A DNA stretch of 32,063 nucleotides from Candidatus Anammoxibacter sp. (GTDB taxonomy: Bacteria; Planctomycetota; Brocadiia; Brocadiales; Anammoxibacteraceae): contig JAIQZQ010000082.1 of the NCBI GenBank assembly GCA_021777105.1, positions 1 to 32,063 on the forward strand. Reading direction: 5' to 3'. Below are positions 1 through 7,665 of this stretch, piece by piece. Below the pieces are notes generated by a model, which was given only the letters and a program-made list of their open reading frames with translations, was not told the DNA's origin and ran no database searches. The translations under genes and the position numbers were made by a program. Position 1 is the stretch's first letter; every line of letters begins with the position of its first letter.

Positions 1-90
1 CCCAAGCCCCCCCTCAATGTGACTGTTAATAATAATTTTAAATGTAACTTAAAAACTTTGTTTTTTGGTCTTGATTTTGGGTCCACTTTA
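1..90. repeat. Left copy of ~90-bp long inverted repeat
   Basis: The first 90 bases are the reverse complement of 30709-30799. They match base for base except for one extra base in the G/C run (7 C here, 8 G there). Each copy's inner edge (motif AAGTGGACCC) interrupts a different coding sequence, as an insertion-element end would. The outer part of the element lies outside the window on this side. Confidence 0.85.
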
Positions 91-449
91 AACCTCTGTT
101 TTATTTCGCGCATAAATTCAGATAAACTAGACAATTTATTGCGAAAACCAGGAACTTCGCTATCCGTCACAATCTTATCCTTGTCACTGTTATATAACCC
201 AATACGCCGTTTAACCTCAGCGTCGGAATAATCGTCGTTCTGTTTCATCTTAACCATCAGATGGAAATGGTTACTCATAATGCAATACCCAAACATCTCG
301 GTAAAGAATATGCCGCTAAAGCGTCTAATCAAACTAAACAAATACTCCTTTTCAGCATCCCCCAAAACAAACCCCTCCAGCGCTGTGCGCGACATAACAT
401 GATAAATCCCATCTTCCCCGGTAAGCATCATTCGCGGAATCCTGGCCAT
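1..449 (-). pseudogene. REP-associated tyrosine transposase (Y1/HUH), truncated copy 1
   Basis: The minus-strand reading begins with ATG at 449 (MARIPRMML...) and contains IYHVMSRTAL and the HUH-type metal site CIMSNHFHLMVK, typical of REP-associated tyrosine transposases (IS200/IS605-like Y1 fold, single-stranded DNA nickases acting on REP hairpins). It stays family-like through EFMREIKQRF and then switches at about position 90 to unrelated residues (KVDPKSRPK...) encoded by a repeat that also occurs at 30709-30799. The frame is still open at the window edge, so the true end is unseen. The family normally continues with a Trp/Tyr/Arg-rich segment here, so I read it as interrupted by an inserted element and inactive. 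An AGGAGG-type site precedes the ATG. Confidence 0.75.
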
Positions 450-512
450 AACATAACCCTCCTGAAATTATATATTTACGGAAAAAACTCAAACAGATTT
501 TTAAAAACTTTC

Positions 513-628
513 AAATTATAAAAATTTAGCGAAGAAAAAGCAATAATAATATACCTGTCCCCGGTTTTTAAAATTATAAAAATTTAGCGAAGAAAAAGCA
601 ATAATAATATACCTGTCCCCGGTTTTTT
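513..628. repeat. 58-bp tandem duplication carrying a transposase-flank motif
   Basis: Two head-to-tail copies, 513-570 and 571-628, are identical apart from the last base or two. Each contains the block AATATACCTGTCCCC. The same block occurs at 2089-2103, at a similar distance upstream of the second truncated REP transposase. Both transposase relics therefore share a 5' flank, and the motif probably marks the original element end or REP-like target. Only copy 1 has the duplication. Confidence 0.85.
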
Positions 629-1033
629 TAATATCTCCTTTTTTAATAGGTTAACGACTTTTTAATGTGCCCGTTGTATCTCGCGTCATCATACCCTTGC
701 TCTTAATTTAAAATCCAAAATTTCCTCTTGCCATGCGCGGAATCATTGGCATCCCTAATCCTCCTATTTGTAATTGTTTAAGATAAAATCACACAATTTC
801 ACAATTCTACAAAATTCCAAGCCAAAAGTAACATATTTAGCATGTCCCAAGATTTTCCCTTGATGTTTGATACTGGATACTTGCTGGTAGGAATAATGCG
901 GTTTTCTTTAATGCAATGTTGAATAATTTCCAGATCATCATAATCATTTCATGTTTTCTGTTGTCAAAGGGAGACTTTTTCCTTTTGGTCTTTTTTCTCT
1001 TGTTTTTGCGGTTCCCTGTGGGTACTATTAAGT
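629..1033. other. Intergenic region with a possible third transposase start
   Basis: No convincing gene is seen. On the minus strand at 752-708 a 14-codon reading (MPMIPRMARGNFGF, then stop) is preceded by AGGAGG and resembles the N-terminus of REP-associated transposases. It may be a third, almost erased copy, though too little is left to be sure. The rest is A/T-rich without clear structure. Confidence 0.3.
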
Positions 1034-1366
1034 ATGGTTACAGTTGTGGAAACTGCGCGGTTTATTAAAAAAGCTGAAAAGCTTATGTCGATTCACGAGA
1101 AGGCTGAGCTGATAGACTTTATTGCGGCTAATCCCGAAGCGGGTGATATTATTTCTAAAACGGGAGGTGTGCGAAAATTGCGCTTTGCGCGTGAAGGACA
1201 TGGTAAAAGTGGGTCTTTTCGGGTGATTTACTACTATTACAACATTAACAACCCAATTTTCCTGTTCTCGGTATATGGCAAAAATGAGAAGGCCAATATC
1301 TCAGATGCAGAGAAAAATATGCTTTACAAAATTATACAAAAAATCAAGCAGGAGCTAAAATCATGA
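1034..1366 (+). CDS. RelE/HigB-type toxin
   Basis: A 110-residue protein of RelE/ParE-fold toxin size and pattern: an N-terminal helical part (FIKKAEKLMSIHEKAELIDF), GDIISKTGGVRKLRFA, a central strand pair with a basic patch (GKSGSFRVIYYYY), and a C-terminal SVYGKNEKANISDAEK segment. This is the RelE-like subgroup usually paired with an HTH antitoxin, a ribosome-dependent or free mRNA endoribonuclease. The toxin gene comes first and overlaps the antitoxin start by 4 bases (ATGA at 1363), indicating translational coupling. No strong Shine-Dalgarno site is visible. The pair is flanked by two transposase relics in the same orientation, suggesting arrival as a mobile accessory module. Exact subfamily (HigB2-like or other) is not certain. 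Confidence 0.8.
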   Translation: MVTVVETARFIKKAEKLMSIHEKAELIDFIAANPEAGDIISKTGGVRKLRFAREGHGKSGSFRVIYYYYNINNPIFLFSVYGKNEKANISDAEKNMLYKIIQKIKQELKS

Positions 1367-1662
1367 CCAAGGCTGGACAAGAAATTCTTCAAGGCGCGCA
1401 GGAAGCGCTTTCTTATTTGCATGGCGATAAAAGCAAAGGCCGGGCGCATGTGATTATCAATTCAAAAATTGATGTTAAAACGATCCGCGCGAAAACAGGG
1501 TTGACGCAAGCAAAGTTTGCGGAAACATACGGTTTGTCATTATCTACACTAAAAAAATGGGAGGCCGGCATTCGGGTTCCCGAAGGGGCTGCCAAAGCCT
1601 ATTTAATCGTTATTGCCCAACATCCAAATATTACGAGAGAAGCTCTCCGAAACGCTGTATAG
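1363..1662 (+). CDS. HTH (XRE/HigA-like) antitoxin
   Basis: A 99-residue protein with a clear helix-turn-helix at about residues 45-75 (VKTIRAKTGLTQAKFAETYG, then LSLSTLKKWEAG), the NadS/HigA-like arrangement in which the DNA-binding domain follows an N-terminal arm. It should neutralise the toxin encoded immediately upstream and autorepress the operon. Its ATG overlaps the toxin stop by 4 bases. It appears full length and intact. Confidence 0.82.
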   Translation: MTKAGQEILQGAQEALSYLHGDKSKGRAHVIINSKIDVKTIRAKTGLTQAKFAETYGLSLSTLKKWEAGIRVPEGAAKAYLIVIAQHPNITREALRNAV

Positions 1663-1748
1663 CGAAATAGCGGCGCCTATTGAAGCAGAATTGAAAAAGA
1701 TTAGGAAAGATATTTTTCGATTTTTCCAGACTAAGAAGATTTCTTATC

Positions 1749-1991
1749 TTATGCAGTCAAAAGTCGATTTGACCCCTTTGGGGCTTCCATCTTAACCAAC
1801 AGATGAAAATGGTTGCCCATAATACAATACCCAAAAATCTCGCTAAAAAATATCCCGCTAAACCGCTTAATCAACCCAAACAAATAATCCTTCTCCACAT
1901 CCCCCAAAACAAACCCATCCAAAGCAGTGCGCGACATAACATGATAAATCCCCTCCTCGCTTTTAAGCATCAGCCGTGATATCCGAGCCAT
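1749..1991 (-). pseudogene. REP-associated tyrosine transposase, truncated copy 2
   Basis: An 80-residue minus-strand reading starts MARISRLMLKSEEG and includes IYHVMSRTALDGF and the HUH site CIMGNHFHLLVK, closely matching copy 1 at 1-449. It stops soon after (MEAPKGSNRLLTA), removing the segment expected to hold the catalytic Tyr. Full-length family members are about 150-300 residues, so this is an inactive N-terminal fragment. Its upstream flank carries the ATACCTGTCCCC motif also found beside copy 1. Confidence 0.8.
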
Positions 1992-2132
1992 ATTTTAATC
2001 CTCCCCATATCAAATAGTTATACAAATTTCCTCGAAATTTAAAAAATCAGCCAAATAATAACAAGTTGCGCAACTAATATCTAAAATAATATACCTGTCC
2101 CCATTTTATACTTAAACCAATTTAATGTTATA

Positions 2133-2330
2133 GTGTTTGATGAGAAAAGCGCTAAAGAACTGGAACGGCTAAGAAAAAAACATAAAGCGCATAAGCGGTA
2201 TGCAGATATGATGATAGCTGCTATTGCGAAAGTTGGTCAACATATTGTCGTTACACGCAATCAGAAACATTTTTCAAATTTGCTTCCTAAGAATCAATTA
2301 GTAAACTGGGTAGATGAATTACCAATATGA
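2133..2330 (+). pseudogene. PIN-domain (VapC-like) toxin, C-terminal fragment
   Basis: A 65-codon reading beginning at a GTG ends with the C-terminal half of a PIN nuclease: YADMMIAAIAKVG with the acidic residue of the third active-site strand, VVTRNQKHFSNL and LVNWVDELPI, the usual end of VapC proteins. The N-terminal half with the first catalytic Asp and the Glu is missing. The join lies just after the ATACCTGTCCCC block at 2089-2103, so transposase-associated rearrangement probably removed it. No antitoxin is adjacent. Confidence 0.6.
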
Positions 2331-2464
2331 TTCCGGCAAAATTCGATTTCCTTTGTGAGGTAGATGGAAAATGAGAAAAAAAATGAAAGAGGCGTTAAGG
2401 GTGACCCTGAGGCTTTCTCATTCTCGGACAGCCTGTTAAGACGTGACCCTAGGCTTGATCCTTT

Positions 2465-2504
2465 AACTCCCCCTCCCTTGATGGGAGGGGTTAGGGGAGG
2501 GTGA
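2465..2504. repeat. CT-rich hairpin repeat, copy A
   Basis: The copy has the core CCCCTCCCTTGATGGGAGGG followed by GTTAGGGGAGGG. The first part folds into a stem (CCCCTCCC with GGGAGGGG) around TTGAT. Related copies lie at 23818-23866 (inverted), 24101-24138 and 28509-28560. The inverted copy and the last one also share the extension GAATTAAAGGTATA, so the unit is about 55-60 bp. Confidence 0.8.
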
Positions 2505-2580
2505 TAAATGAACACTGAGCAGCTTGTCTGCTTTAGTGAGAATTATCCCCTGAGGGGTGAATTCTCACCCGAGGGGACAA
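2502..2580. repeat. CACTGAGCAG hairpin repeat, copy 1, with CCCC/GGGG hairpins
   Basis: The sequence from GATAAATGAACACTGAGCAG to TTTAGTGAGAATTAT can pair CACTGAGCAG with CTGCTTTAGTG. Close copies occur at 11631-11683 and, inverted, at 30321-30375. It is followed by CCCCTGAGGGG at 2547-2557 and a second CACCCGAGGGG arm. No gene is associated. Confidence 0.75.
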
Positions 2581-2790
2581 AAATCGCGTAAAAATAATGG
2601 TATCATATGCTTTGGCCTGGGTAGTATGTCATTCCCGAAGGTTTCAATTGTGGATTTAAAAATAGAAACCACCAAAATTCACCCAGAATGTTCCCCGTAG
2701 ATTTGTCCTCAAATGCTATTATAGGGAAAAAATGAATACCGAATAAACAGGATGCCCGCTCAAACCGGACATAACAAACGCAAGACCTCA

Positions 2791-3004
2791 TTAACGAATA
2801 TTTACATTAACCGCAAAATCCTTGGCATCGTAACCATATTCTATTGTTTCGTTTTTCAAATCTAATAGATTTGTATTTTTATATAACTCATTACAAACTA
2901 AAGAGTTACAACCTTTTGGCTTAAATATCAATACTTAATAATTAAGATGTGACCCTAGGCTTGGCCATATGCGCTTCATAAGAGTTGTGACTAATATCAT
3001 CCAT
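2791..3004 (-). pseudogene. Broken small gene, family unknown
   Basis: An AAGGAG site followed by ATG at 3004 opens a reading (MDDISHNSYEAHM...) that stops at 2942 inside a repeated block (CCTAGGGTCAC; also at 2440-2460). A second open stretch, 2931-2791 in another frame, reads KPKGCNSLVCNELYKNTNLL and ends AKDFAVNVNIR, with protein-like composition. I infer one small gene split by repeat invasion plus frameshift. I do not recognise the family, and the two pieces may be unrelated. Confidence 0.35.
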
Positions 3005-3019
3005 AGTAACTCCTTGTTT

Positions 3020-3229
3020 GTCAGTATTCAGGGAAAACATTAGGGGATACCTTGAAAGCAGAATCCACTATCTTGTCTATTTTAATTTTAAATGCTTCTA
3101 CGTTTTGATTTAGTCGTCAATACGTATAGCTCCCTTATTTACAACGCTTTCACTTACTCCAAAAACATTTCCTGCTCTTCTGTTTTCTAATCCTGTTTTC
3201 TTCTTTAATATATACAACAGACATCTCAT
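3020..3229 (-). pseudogene. REP-transposase C-terminal DnaA-like helix-turn-helix, fragment
   Basis: The minus-strand reading 3229-3110 (39 codons) contains LLYILKKKTGLENRRAGNVF, then GVSESVVNKGAIRID. This is the pattern of the DnaA-C-like helix-turn-helix at the C-terminus of long REP-associated transposases (compare the usual LLxYLLKKxTGLxNxEIGxLF). A one-base shift would continue it as LNQNVEAFKIKIDKIVDSAF down to about 3020, fitting the charged tail of such proteins. The N-terminal catalytic domain is absent, so this is a separate transposase corpse. Confidence 0.5.
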
Positions 3230-3326
3230 GCTTTAACTTTTATTATGTCTGTCGCTGTCTGCTTGCAAGGTTTGACTCTAATGTTTTTTCGTGTTAATAG
3301 TAACGTTTGCCCCCAGTTGTCTTCAT

Positions 3327-4199
3327 TTATTTATAGAATGTTAAAACTGCATAAAGAGCAGCGCAAGAGCCAACCAATAAACTTAAATATTTGAAACGAT
3401 AGTTAAATATACTCTCTCCTGATGCGGTCATTTCTTTAACCGAATTCAACATCCAAATTTTTACAGGCATAAATGCTAATGAAATTGTAAGACTTATTAA
3501 CCAAAACAATGTGGGGAAAAAAGTTGAAAAGGTAATTATTATAAATCCTGGGAATACAATTACAGGTTCATTTCCTACAAATATGCCAAAAGAGGCTTTC
3601 AAACCATTCAAACTAAATGGGCTATTCTGAATTTCTTTAATAAATTCGGAATAGTTTTGAAACAGTGCAACCGTATGTGCAACATTTGTGAAGAAAACAA
3701 CAAACATCATTAAAATCGTAGCAATTGTCAAATCAATAAAAACAATTTTAAATGCGAAAAAGAATCCTGGATTATCTTTGTTTAGGTATTTATCTAAAAG
3801 AGCTCTGCTAACATTATAAGAGATGTAATCACCTATAATGTTAGAGAAAACCCAGAAATTCATACCAAGTATCATAAAATTTGAATCATGAAACATCCAT
3901 CCAGTTTCATTAACAGCTACAGCAATACGCATCATGCTGAAATTTGGAAGAAGAAAGAAGTATAACAATGCTAATCTTGGCCAAAAACTATAATCTTTCC
4001 AATTTTTACCTACAAAAAAAACATAAAAAGTTCTGACTCTCTTAAGAATTCCATTAATTTTGTAATAGAAAGGTAATGAGTATACACCTTCAGTATTATT
4101 CTTAAATTTATCTGGAAAAAAACTACAAACTACAGAAATTGTCGAGTGCAATATCACTGCTAACATTATTAATATTACTATACCTGTAAAAATTTCCAA
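3327..4199 (-). CDS. Multi-pass membrane protein of unknown function
   Basis: A 290-residue protein with roughly six or seven hydrophobic segments: residues about 5-28, 75-92, 105-125, 147-172, a long hydrophobic stretch at about 210-250, and 268-288. No catalytic motif or known family is apparent. The chosen start is TTG at 4199 because AGGAG lies 7 bases upstream and no in-frame ATG is as well placed. It is preceded by a copy of the ~320-bp module with a promoter-like pair (TTGAAT, 17 bp, TAAAAT at 4285-4257) and a short hairpin in the predicted leader. It looks like a stand-alone cassette gene. Confidence 0.55.
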   Translation of the reverse strand: MEIFTGIVILIMLAVILHSTISVVCSFFPDKFKNNTEGVYSLPFYYKINGILKRVRTFYVFFVGKNWKDYSFWPRLALLYFFLLPNFSMMRIAVAVNETGWMFHDSNFMILGMNFWVFSNIIGDYISYNVSRALLDKYLNKDNPGFFFAFKIVFIDLTIATILMMFVVFFTNVAHTVALFQNYSEFIKEIQNSPFSLNGLKASFGIFVGNEPVIVFPGFIIITFSTFFPTLFWLISLTISLAFMPVKIWMLNSVKEMTASGESIFNYRFKYLSLLVGSCAALYAVLTFYK

Positions 4200-4211
4200 A
4201 TATCATCTCCT

Positions 4212-4529
4212 ACAACCGATTTACCGGTTCCTTATAGTTCTGGAATCACGTATCCTATTTTAAAAAATCTTGTTTTTTAATTCAAAAACAGCTAAAACCT
4301 TCTCTATTACTACTTTCTATGGAATGTTATAAGGAAGATAAATTTACAAATTTTCGCTGCCAGTTACTCAAGAGATTTCAGTTTTAAACATTCCTCACGA
4401 AATTAATAATGAATTTAATCTGATCATTGTTAATCAGTATGTTCCCACAAAAGAGCATAATATTTTTAAAAAATGGTTGATGTTTTACCGTGATTTTCCA
4501 TCAACATATAAAGCCTGTCCCAAGATTTT
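4212..4529 (-). repeat. ~320-bp gene-leader module, copy A
   Basis: This is one of three direct copies (with 8281-8599 and 9210-9499) lying between minus-strand genes. Shared landmarks include ATTTACCGGTTCC, TTATAAGGAAGATAAA, CTCAAGAGATTTC, a CTGATCATTGTTAATCAG hairpin and, in copies A and B, AGCCTGTCCCAAG at the distal end. It has no open frame of note. Its proximal edge is 12 bp from the TTG start of the membrane protein gene at 4199. Confidence 0.85.
4257..4285 (-). promoter_or_regulatory. Sigma-70-like promoter in module copy A
   Basis: Read on the minus strand, TTGAAT (4285-4280) and TAAAAT (4262-4257) are spaced by 17 bp. This predicts a transcript starting near 4250 with a ~50-nt leader for the gene at 4199. 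The equivalent positions are preserved in copies B and C, which supports function. Confidence 0.5.
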
Positions 4530-4570
4530 GTCGTTGGAGAATGTCTTTTGTCCGAAGCCTATTGTAAAAC

Positions 4571-5746
4571 TCATCGAAACTTTATCTCTTTTCTCAACAA
4601 CACGGAAGCTAAGACCAACAGTATTGAGCTAATAACCGTAAGTCCGATTACTGAGAAAAAAATGTTGAAGTCGAAAACCTGGCTACCACTTGCTATCTTT
4701 TCGTATAAAGCAAGCTTGCTGACAATTACAAATCCTATTGCAGAGAGTACACCAAACAATAGTCCCAAGTAAATCTTCCACATTTCTTTATTAACTATAA
4801 AGCTCAATTGAATATGTGGGCCTATTGGAGGAACTGCACCTGAATCACTACAAATCGTGTCAAGTTCTAACCCACCTATGTCACCCTTCCAATATGAAGT
4901 AGTTATCCCCCGAATTTGTATACTAACTGATGAGTAAGGTCGTAACGGTATAGATGTTTTGTCAACGATAACTCCACCTGTCGCCGTCATCTTTATTTCA
5001 CGAGGCTTGTCGAAACTATTATCATCGACCAATGGGTCTCTATTATTTATAATAAAAAATAGATCCTCCTCATCGTTGATCTTAATTACGGAGTCAATGA
5101 GGCTGTTATGGTTTTCCTTGTGAGAGATTCTTCCCGATATGCTATTCCCGTATTTATCGAAAGGTCCTTCTATGTTCCAGAAAGAATCTTTTTCAAACTG
5201 TCTCTTCTGAAGCAGTTCGACCGCTCGCTCCCAATTGTTAAGACTTAGAGAGGCATTATTTGTCAGAAACCCAGATCTAATCGATTCCTCTTCAATATAG
5301 GTATGCCATTTGAGAAATGGGCTACCTTCGCGAAACGCTGGTTCCATTTGGTTCCGCAACCTGCTATACTTATAAACATTGGGAAACTTCCCTATCTTTA
5401 TGTCGTAAACCACCTTGTCATCTTCCTCGTCACCTGCGCCAGGAAATATATTACAACGAATTACTTTGCCGACTCTGAACGGCACATGATGGTCGACAAT
5501 CGTGTCTCTTGGTGGGTTTCCGCTTCCCTTAACGTAGTTATCGACCTCTCCATAGAAATGAATCACTTCAATTTCGGATATCTCACCATTGTAAAGTTTT
5601 ATAAACACTGATAGACTCTTGGAGTCAAAGTACTTCTTTTTATAATCATACCTTACCAGCATTCCCTCAGGAAGTGCCATTACTTTATGAAGATCCGTAT
5701 AGTATTCGGGGATTGTGCAAGTATCCCATATTACCACAAAGCTCAT
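4571..5746 (-). CDS. Unknown protein with two C-terminal membrane segments, partner of the ASCH-DruA-like protein
   Basis: A 391-residue protein if started at ATG 5746, chosen because AAAGGAGG lies just upstream and the ATG overlaps the previous gene's stop as ATGA. An upstream start at 5800 is possible but lacks support. The first ~310 residues are soluble, Asp/Glu/Lys-rich and unrecognised. Two hydrophobic helices follow at about 322-346 (WKIYLGLLFGVLSAIGFVIV) and 360-385, ending in a basic tail. A long cytosolic region anchored by two helices is a common layout of membrane effectors in anti-phage systems, but no known effector domain is evident. Coupling to the ASCH-DruA-like gene strongly implies joint function. 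Confidence 0.6.
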   Translation of the reverse strand: MSFVVIWDTCTIPEYYTDLHKVMALPEGMLVRYDYKKKYFDSKSLSVFIKLYNGEISEIEVIHFYGEVDNYVKGSGNPPRDTIVDHHVPFRVGKVIRCNIFPGAGDEEDDKVVYDIKIGKFPNVYKYSRLRNQMEPAFREGSPFLKWHTYIEEESIRSGFLTNNASLSLNNWERAVELLQKRQFEKDSFWNIEGPFDKYGNSISGRISHKENHNSLIDSVIKINDEEDLFFIINNRDPLVDDNSFDKPREIKMTATGGVIVDKTSIPLRPYSSVSIQIRGITTSYWKGDIGGLELDTICSDSGAVPPIGPHIQLSFIVNKEMWKIYLGLLFGVLSAIGFVIVSKLALYEKIASGSQVFDFNIFFSVIGLTVISSILLVLASVLLRKEIKFR

Positions 5747-7479
5747 TGCTGCCCTCCTTTCATTCTGTTTTTCATTCGCTTTATTTCCATCTTTCTCCAT
5801 ATATGAAATATATCATTCCAAGGAATGCTTAGTGCATCTATTCCGGCTGTTTCTCCTGTTGACAAAATACGGATGTATTGATTGCATAGCATGCCAATAT
5901 AAATCCCCCTTGGAGCGATAGAAAATATTGATTCGTTTATTCCTGAGAAGTGGAGTGCTCTAGCAAGTGCTTTATTAGCCCCTGACATCTTTTTAATAGA
6001 ACCGGAGCTATCACAATACTTCTTACTCAGCTCCTTACTTAGGTCGCTAACAATATTCATGCACAAATTACTTGTTACTGCCTCCTTGTAATAAACGTAG
6101 TTATTATTACGCCTGCGCCCACCCCTTTCAAATGCTGGAAGAGCCCAGAAATCATGAGCCTCTTGCTGGTTGCGATTATATGTATGGCAAGCAAGTTTTT
6201 TGATTTTTCCTTTTAGCGCACCGAACGTTATCCTTTGAAACATATATGCATTAAGTCCAAATCCGGCTGTTGAGATTGCGGCTAGCATAGGGGATTTATA
6301 CTTATCTTTAAATTGATTGACTATCTCTGATGAAAAGACAGCCATCGCCAACAGTTTGGTAAATCTATATTCCTCTCTATCGTAGGCCGGAGCTACCAGA
6401 ATGCAGTTTATTTGAAGGATTGACCTTAGCGCTGATTGCTTTTTCTTACTCGATACATCATCTTTATCATTCCATCCAAAAAGAGTATCTCGTCCTCCGC
6501 TTGTGTATGAGGTGGAGCCTAATCCTATGATCCCAAATACGTGTTCTTTACAATTTTTATTCTCAACATCACATAGAGGTACGTGGTAAATTATTGCATC
6601 CATTACCCTTCCAATACTCTTTGAGCTAGGAATGTTTTGTAGTAGGCGAAAATACCAATGAACATCTTTATCATCTTTGCTTTTCACTGGTCGTAAAACA
6701 AGATTCAACTCATTTATAGGTACGGGGGTTTCAGTAATAAGATTTTTTGCTTCAATGATTTTACGGACGCGCAATATTTCCGTTTCGTAGCACTTTCGAT
6801 TCTTTTCCTGCAAAGCTACGTAACCACTGTGTAAGATCTCTTTTAAATAAGACCAGGACATCTTCTTAAAATCAGGAATCTTTAAGGTTGTGAGTCCTCT
6901 CCCGCAGATATTAGAGTCTTGCAATGTATATCCAAAATACGATAGATCGTCTGAGAGCGACTGCATAAATTTCTGTCGAAGAATCGGATCAGGGCTAGGC
7001 ATAGTAACAAAGCTACCCGATTCGACAAAATCGCTTTTTTTAAAGGTCCAATAACCGATTCCCCAAATGACCCAGCCGTTCTTATATTCATAATCAATTG
7101 GTTGCCGCAATGCTCTGGGATTGGCGAGAACCCATGCGTATGTTTTAGCGTACGGTAGCTTTTGTGTATCACTGGGATCTCGGTGCAATGCAAGATTCTC
7201 TTTGAGGTCGGATATACTCAAAGGTCCTTTTACATCTACAATATCTATTAGTCCGTATATTCTATGTACTCCTCGTTCACCACTTTTTGCTATAGCGATC
7301 GTTGTTCGTTTTCCACAGCTCACTGATGATCCTCTAATTTCCCATTTTTTGAATCCGGATAGTATCAGTGAAGCCCATGGTTCCCTAACCAAAAGAAGGT
7401 TTCTAACGGTAACAGTATCTGTGTTATTTTCTGAGAGCATTTGAGTGTATTTATCTCCAACGAAAAAATCAGGCTCCAC
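5743..7479 (-). CDS. ASCH domain fused to a DruA (DUF4338)-like region
   Basis: A 578-residue protein. Residues about 25-140 match the ASCH (PUA-like, nucleic-acid-binding) fold: REPWASLILSGFKKWEIRG includes the GxKxxExR motif at 42-49. Residues about 165-450 resemble DruA of the Druantia defence system: an N-terminal helical part, VLRPVKSKDD...WYFRLLQ, GIIGLGSTSYTSGGRDTLFG (R330-D331), QINCILVAPAY and KLLAMAVFSSEIV. The DruA assignment is by remembered pattern, not a search. The C-terminal ~120 residues are unassigned. The start is GTG at 7479; ATG at codon 14 is an alternative, and neither has a strong ribosome site. The stop overlaps the next gene's ATG by 4 bp. A TTGAAA/TATTTT pair upstream could be its promoter. 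Confidence 0.6.
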   Translation of the reverse strand: MEPDFFVGDKYTQMLSENNTDTVTVRNLLLVREPWASLILSGFKKWEIRGSSVSCGKRTTIAIAKSGERGVHRIYGLIDIVDVKGPLSISDLKENLALHRDPSDTQKLPYAKTYAWVLANPRALRQPIDYEYKNGWVIWGIGYWTFKKSDFVESGSFVTMPSPDPILRQKFMQSLSDDLSYFGYTLQDSNICGRGLTTLKIPDFKKMSWSYLKEILHSGYVALQEKNRKCYETEILRVRKIIEAKNLITETPVPINELNLVLRPVKSKDDKDVHWYFRLLQNIPSSKSIGRVMDAIIYHVPLCDVENKNCKEHVFGIIGLGSTSYTSGGRDTLFGWNDKDDVSSKKKQSALRSILQINCILVAPAYDREEYRFTKLLAMAVFSSEIVNQFKDKYKSPMLAAISTAGFGLNAYMFQRITFGALKGKIKKLACHTYNRNQQEAHDFWALPAFERGGRRRNNNYVYYKEAVTSNLCMNIVSDLSKELSKKYCDSSGSIKKMSGANKALARALHFSGINESIFSIAPRGIYIGMLCNQYIRILSTGETAGIDALSIPWNDIFHIWRKMEIKRMKNRMKGGQQ

Positions 7480-7542
7480 GCTTTTTGTGATCGGCTGAAT
7501 AAAATAGTTAGAATTTATCCATTTTCAATACTTAATTTTTAG

Positions 7543-7665
7543 CAGGCTGTCCGAGAATAGGCGTTTTAACCAATTTTCAAGTCATAAGTCCTTTAATATA
7601 AACGAATAATTTCTGAGATTTTGCATTCTCGGACAACCTGTCAAGGTTTGACCCTAATGTTTTTT
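7543..7665. repeat. Inverted CTCGGACA repeats between genes
   Basis: AGGCTGTCCGAGAAT near 7546-7560 and ATTCTCGGACAACCTGTC near 7625-7642 form an inverted pair around ~65 bp of A/T-rich DNA. A third copy (ATTCTCGGACAGCCTGTTAA) lies near 2421-2441. Next to the right arm, CAAGGTTTGACCCTAATG (7642-7659) recurs with one mismatch at 3266-3283. The junction of the ASCH-DruA-like gene and the 205-residue gene is therefore made of repeat sequence rather than the ~320-bp module. Confidence 0.7.

Noticed and set aside
2603..2791. 62-codon minus-strand open frame
   Set aside because: No ribosome site, odd composition and no family resemblance; it begins where the pseudogene at 2791-3004 ends.
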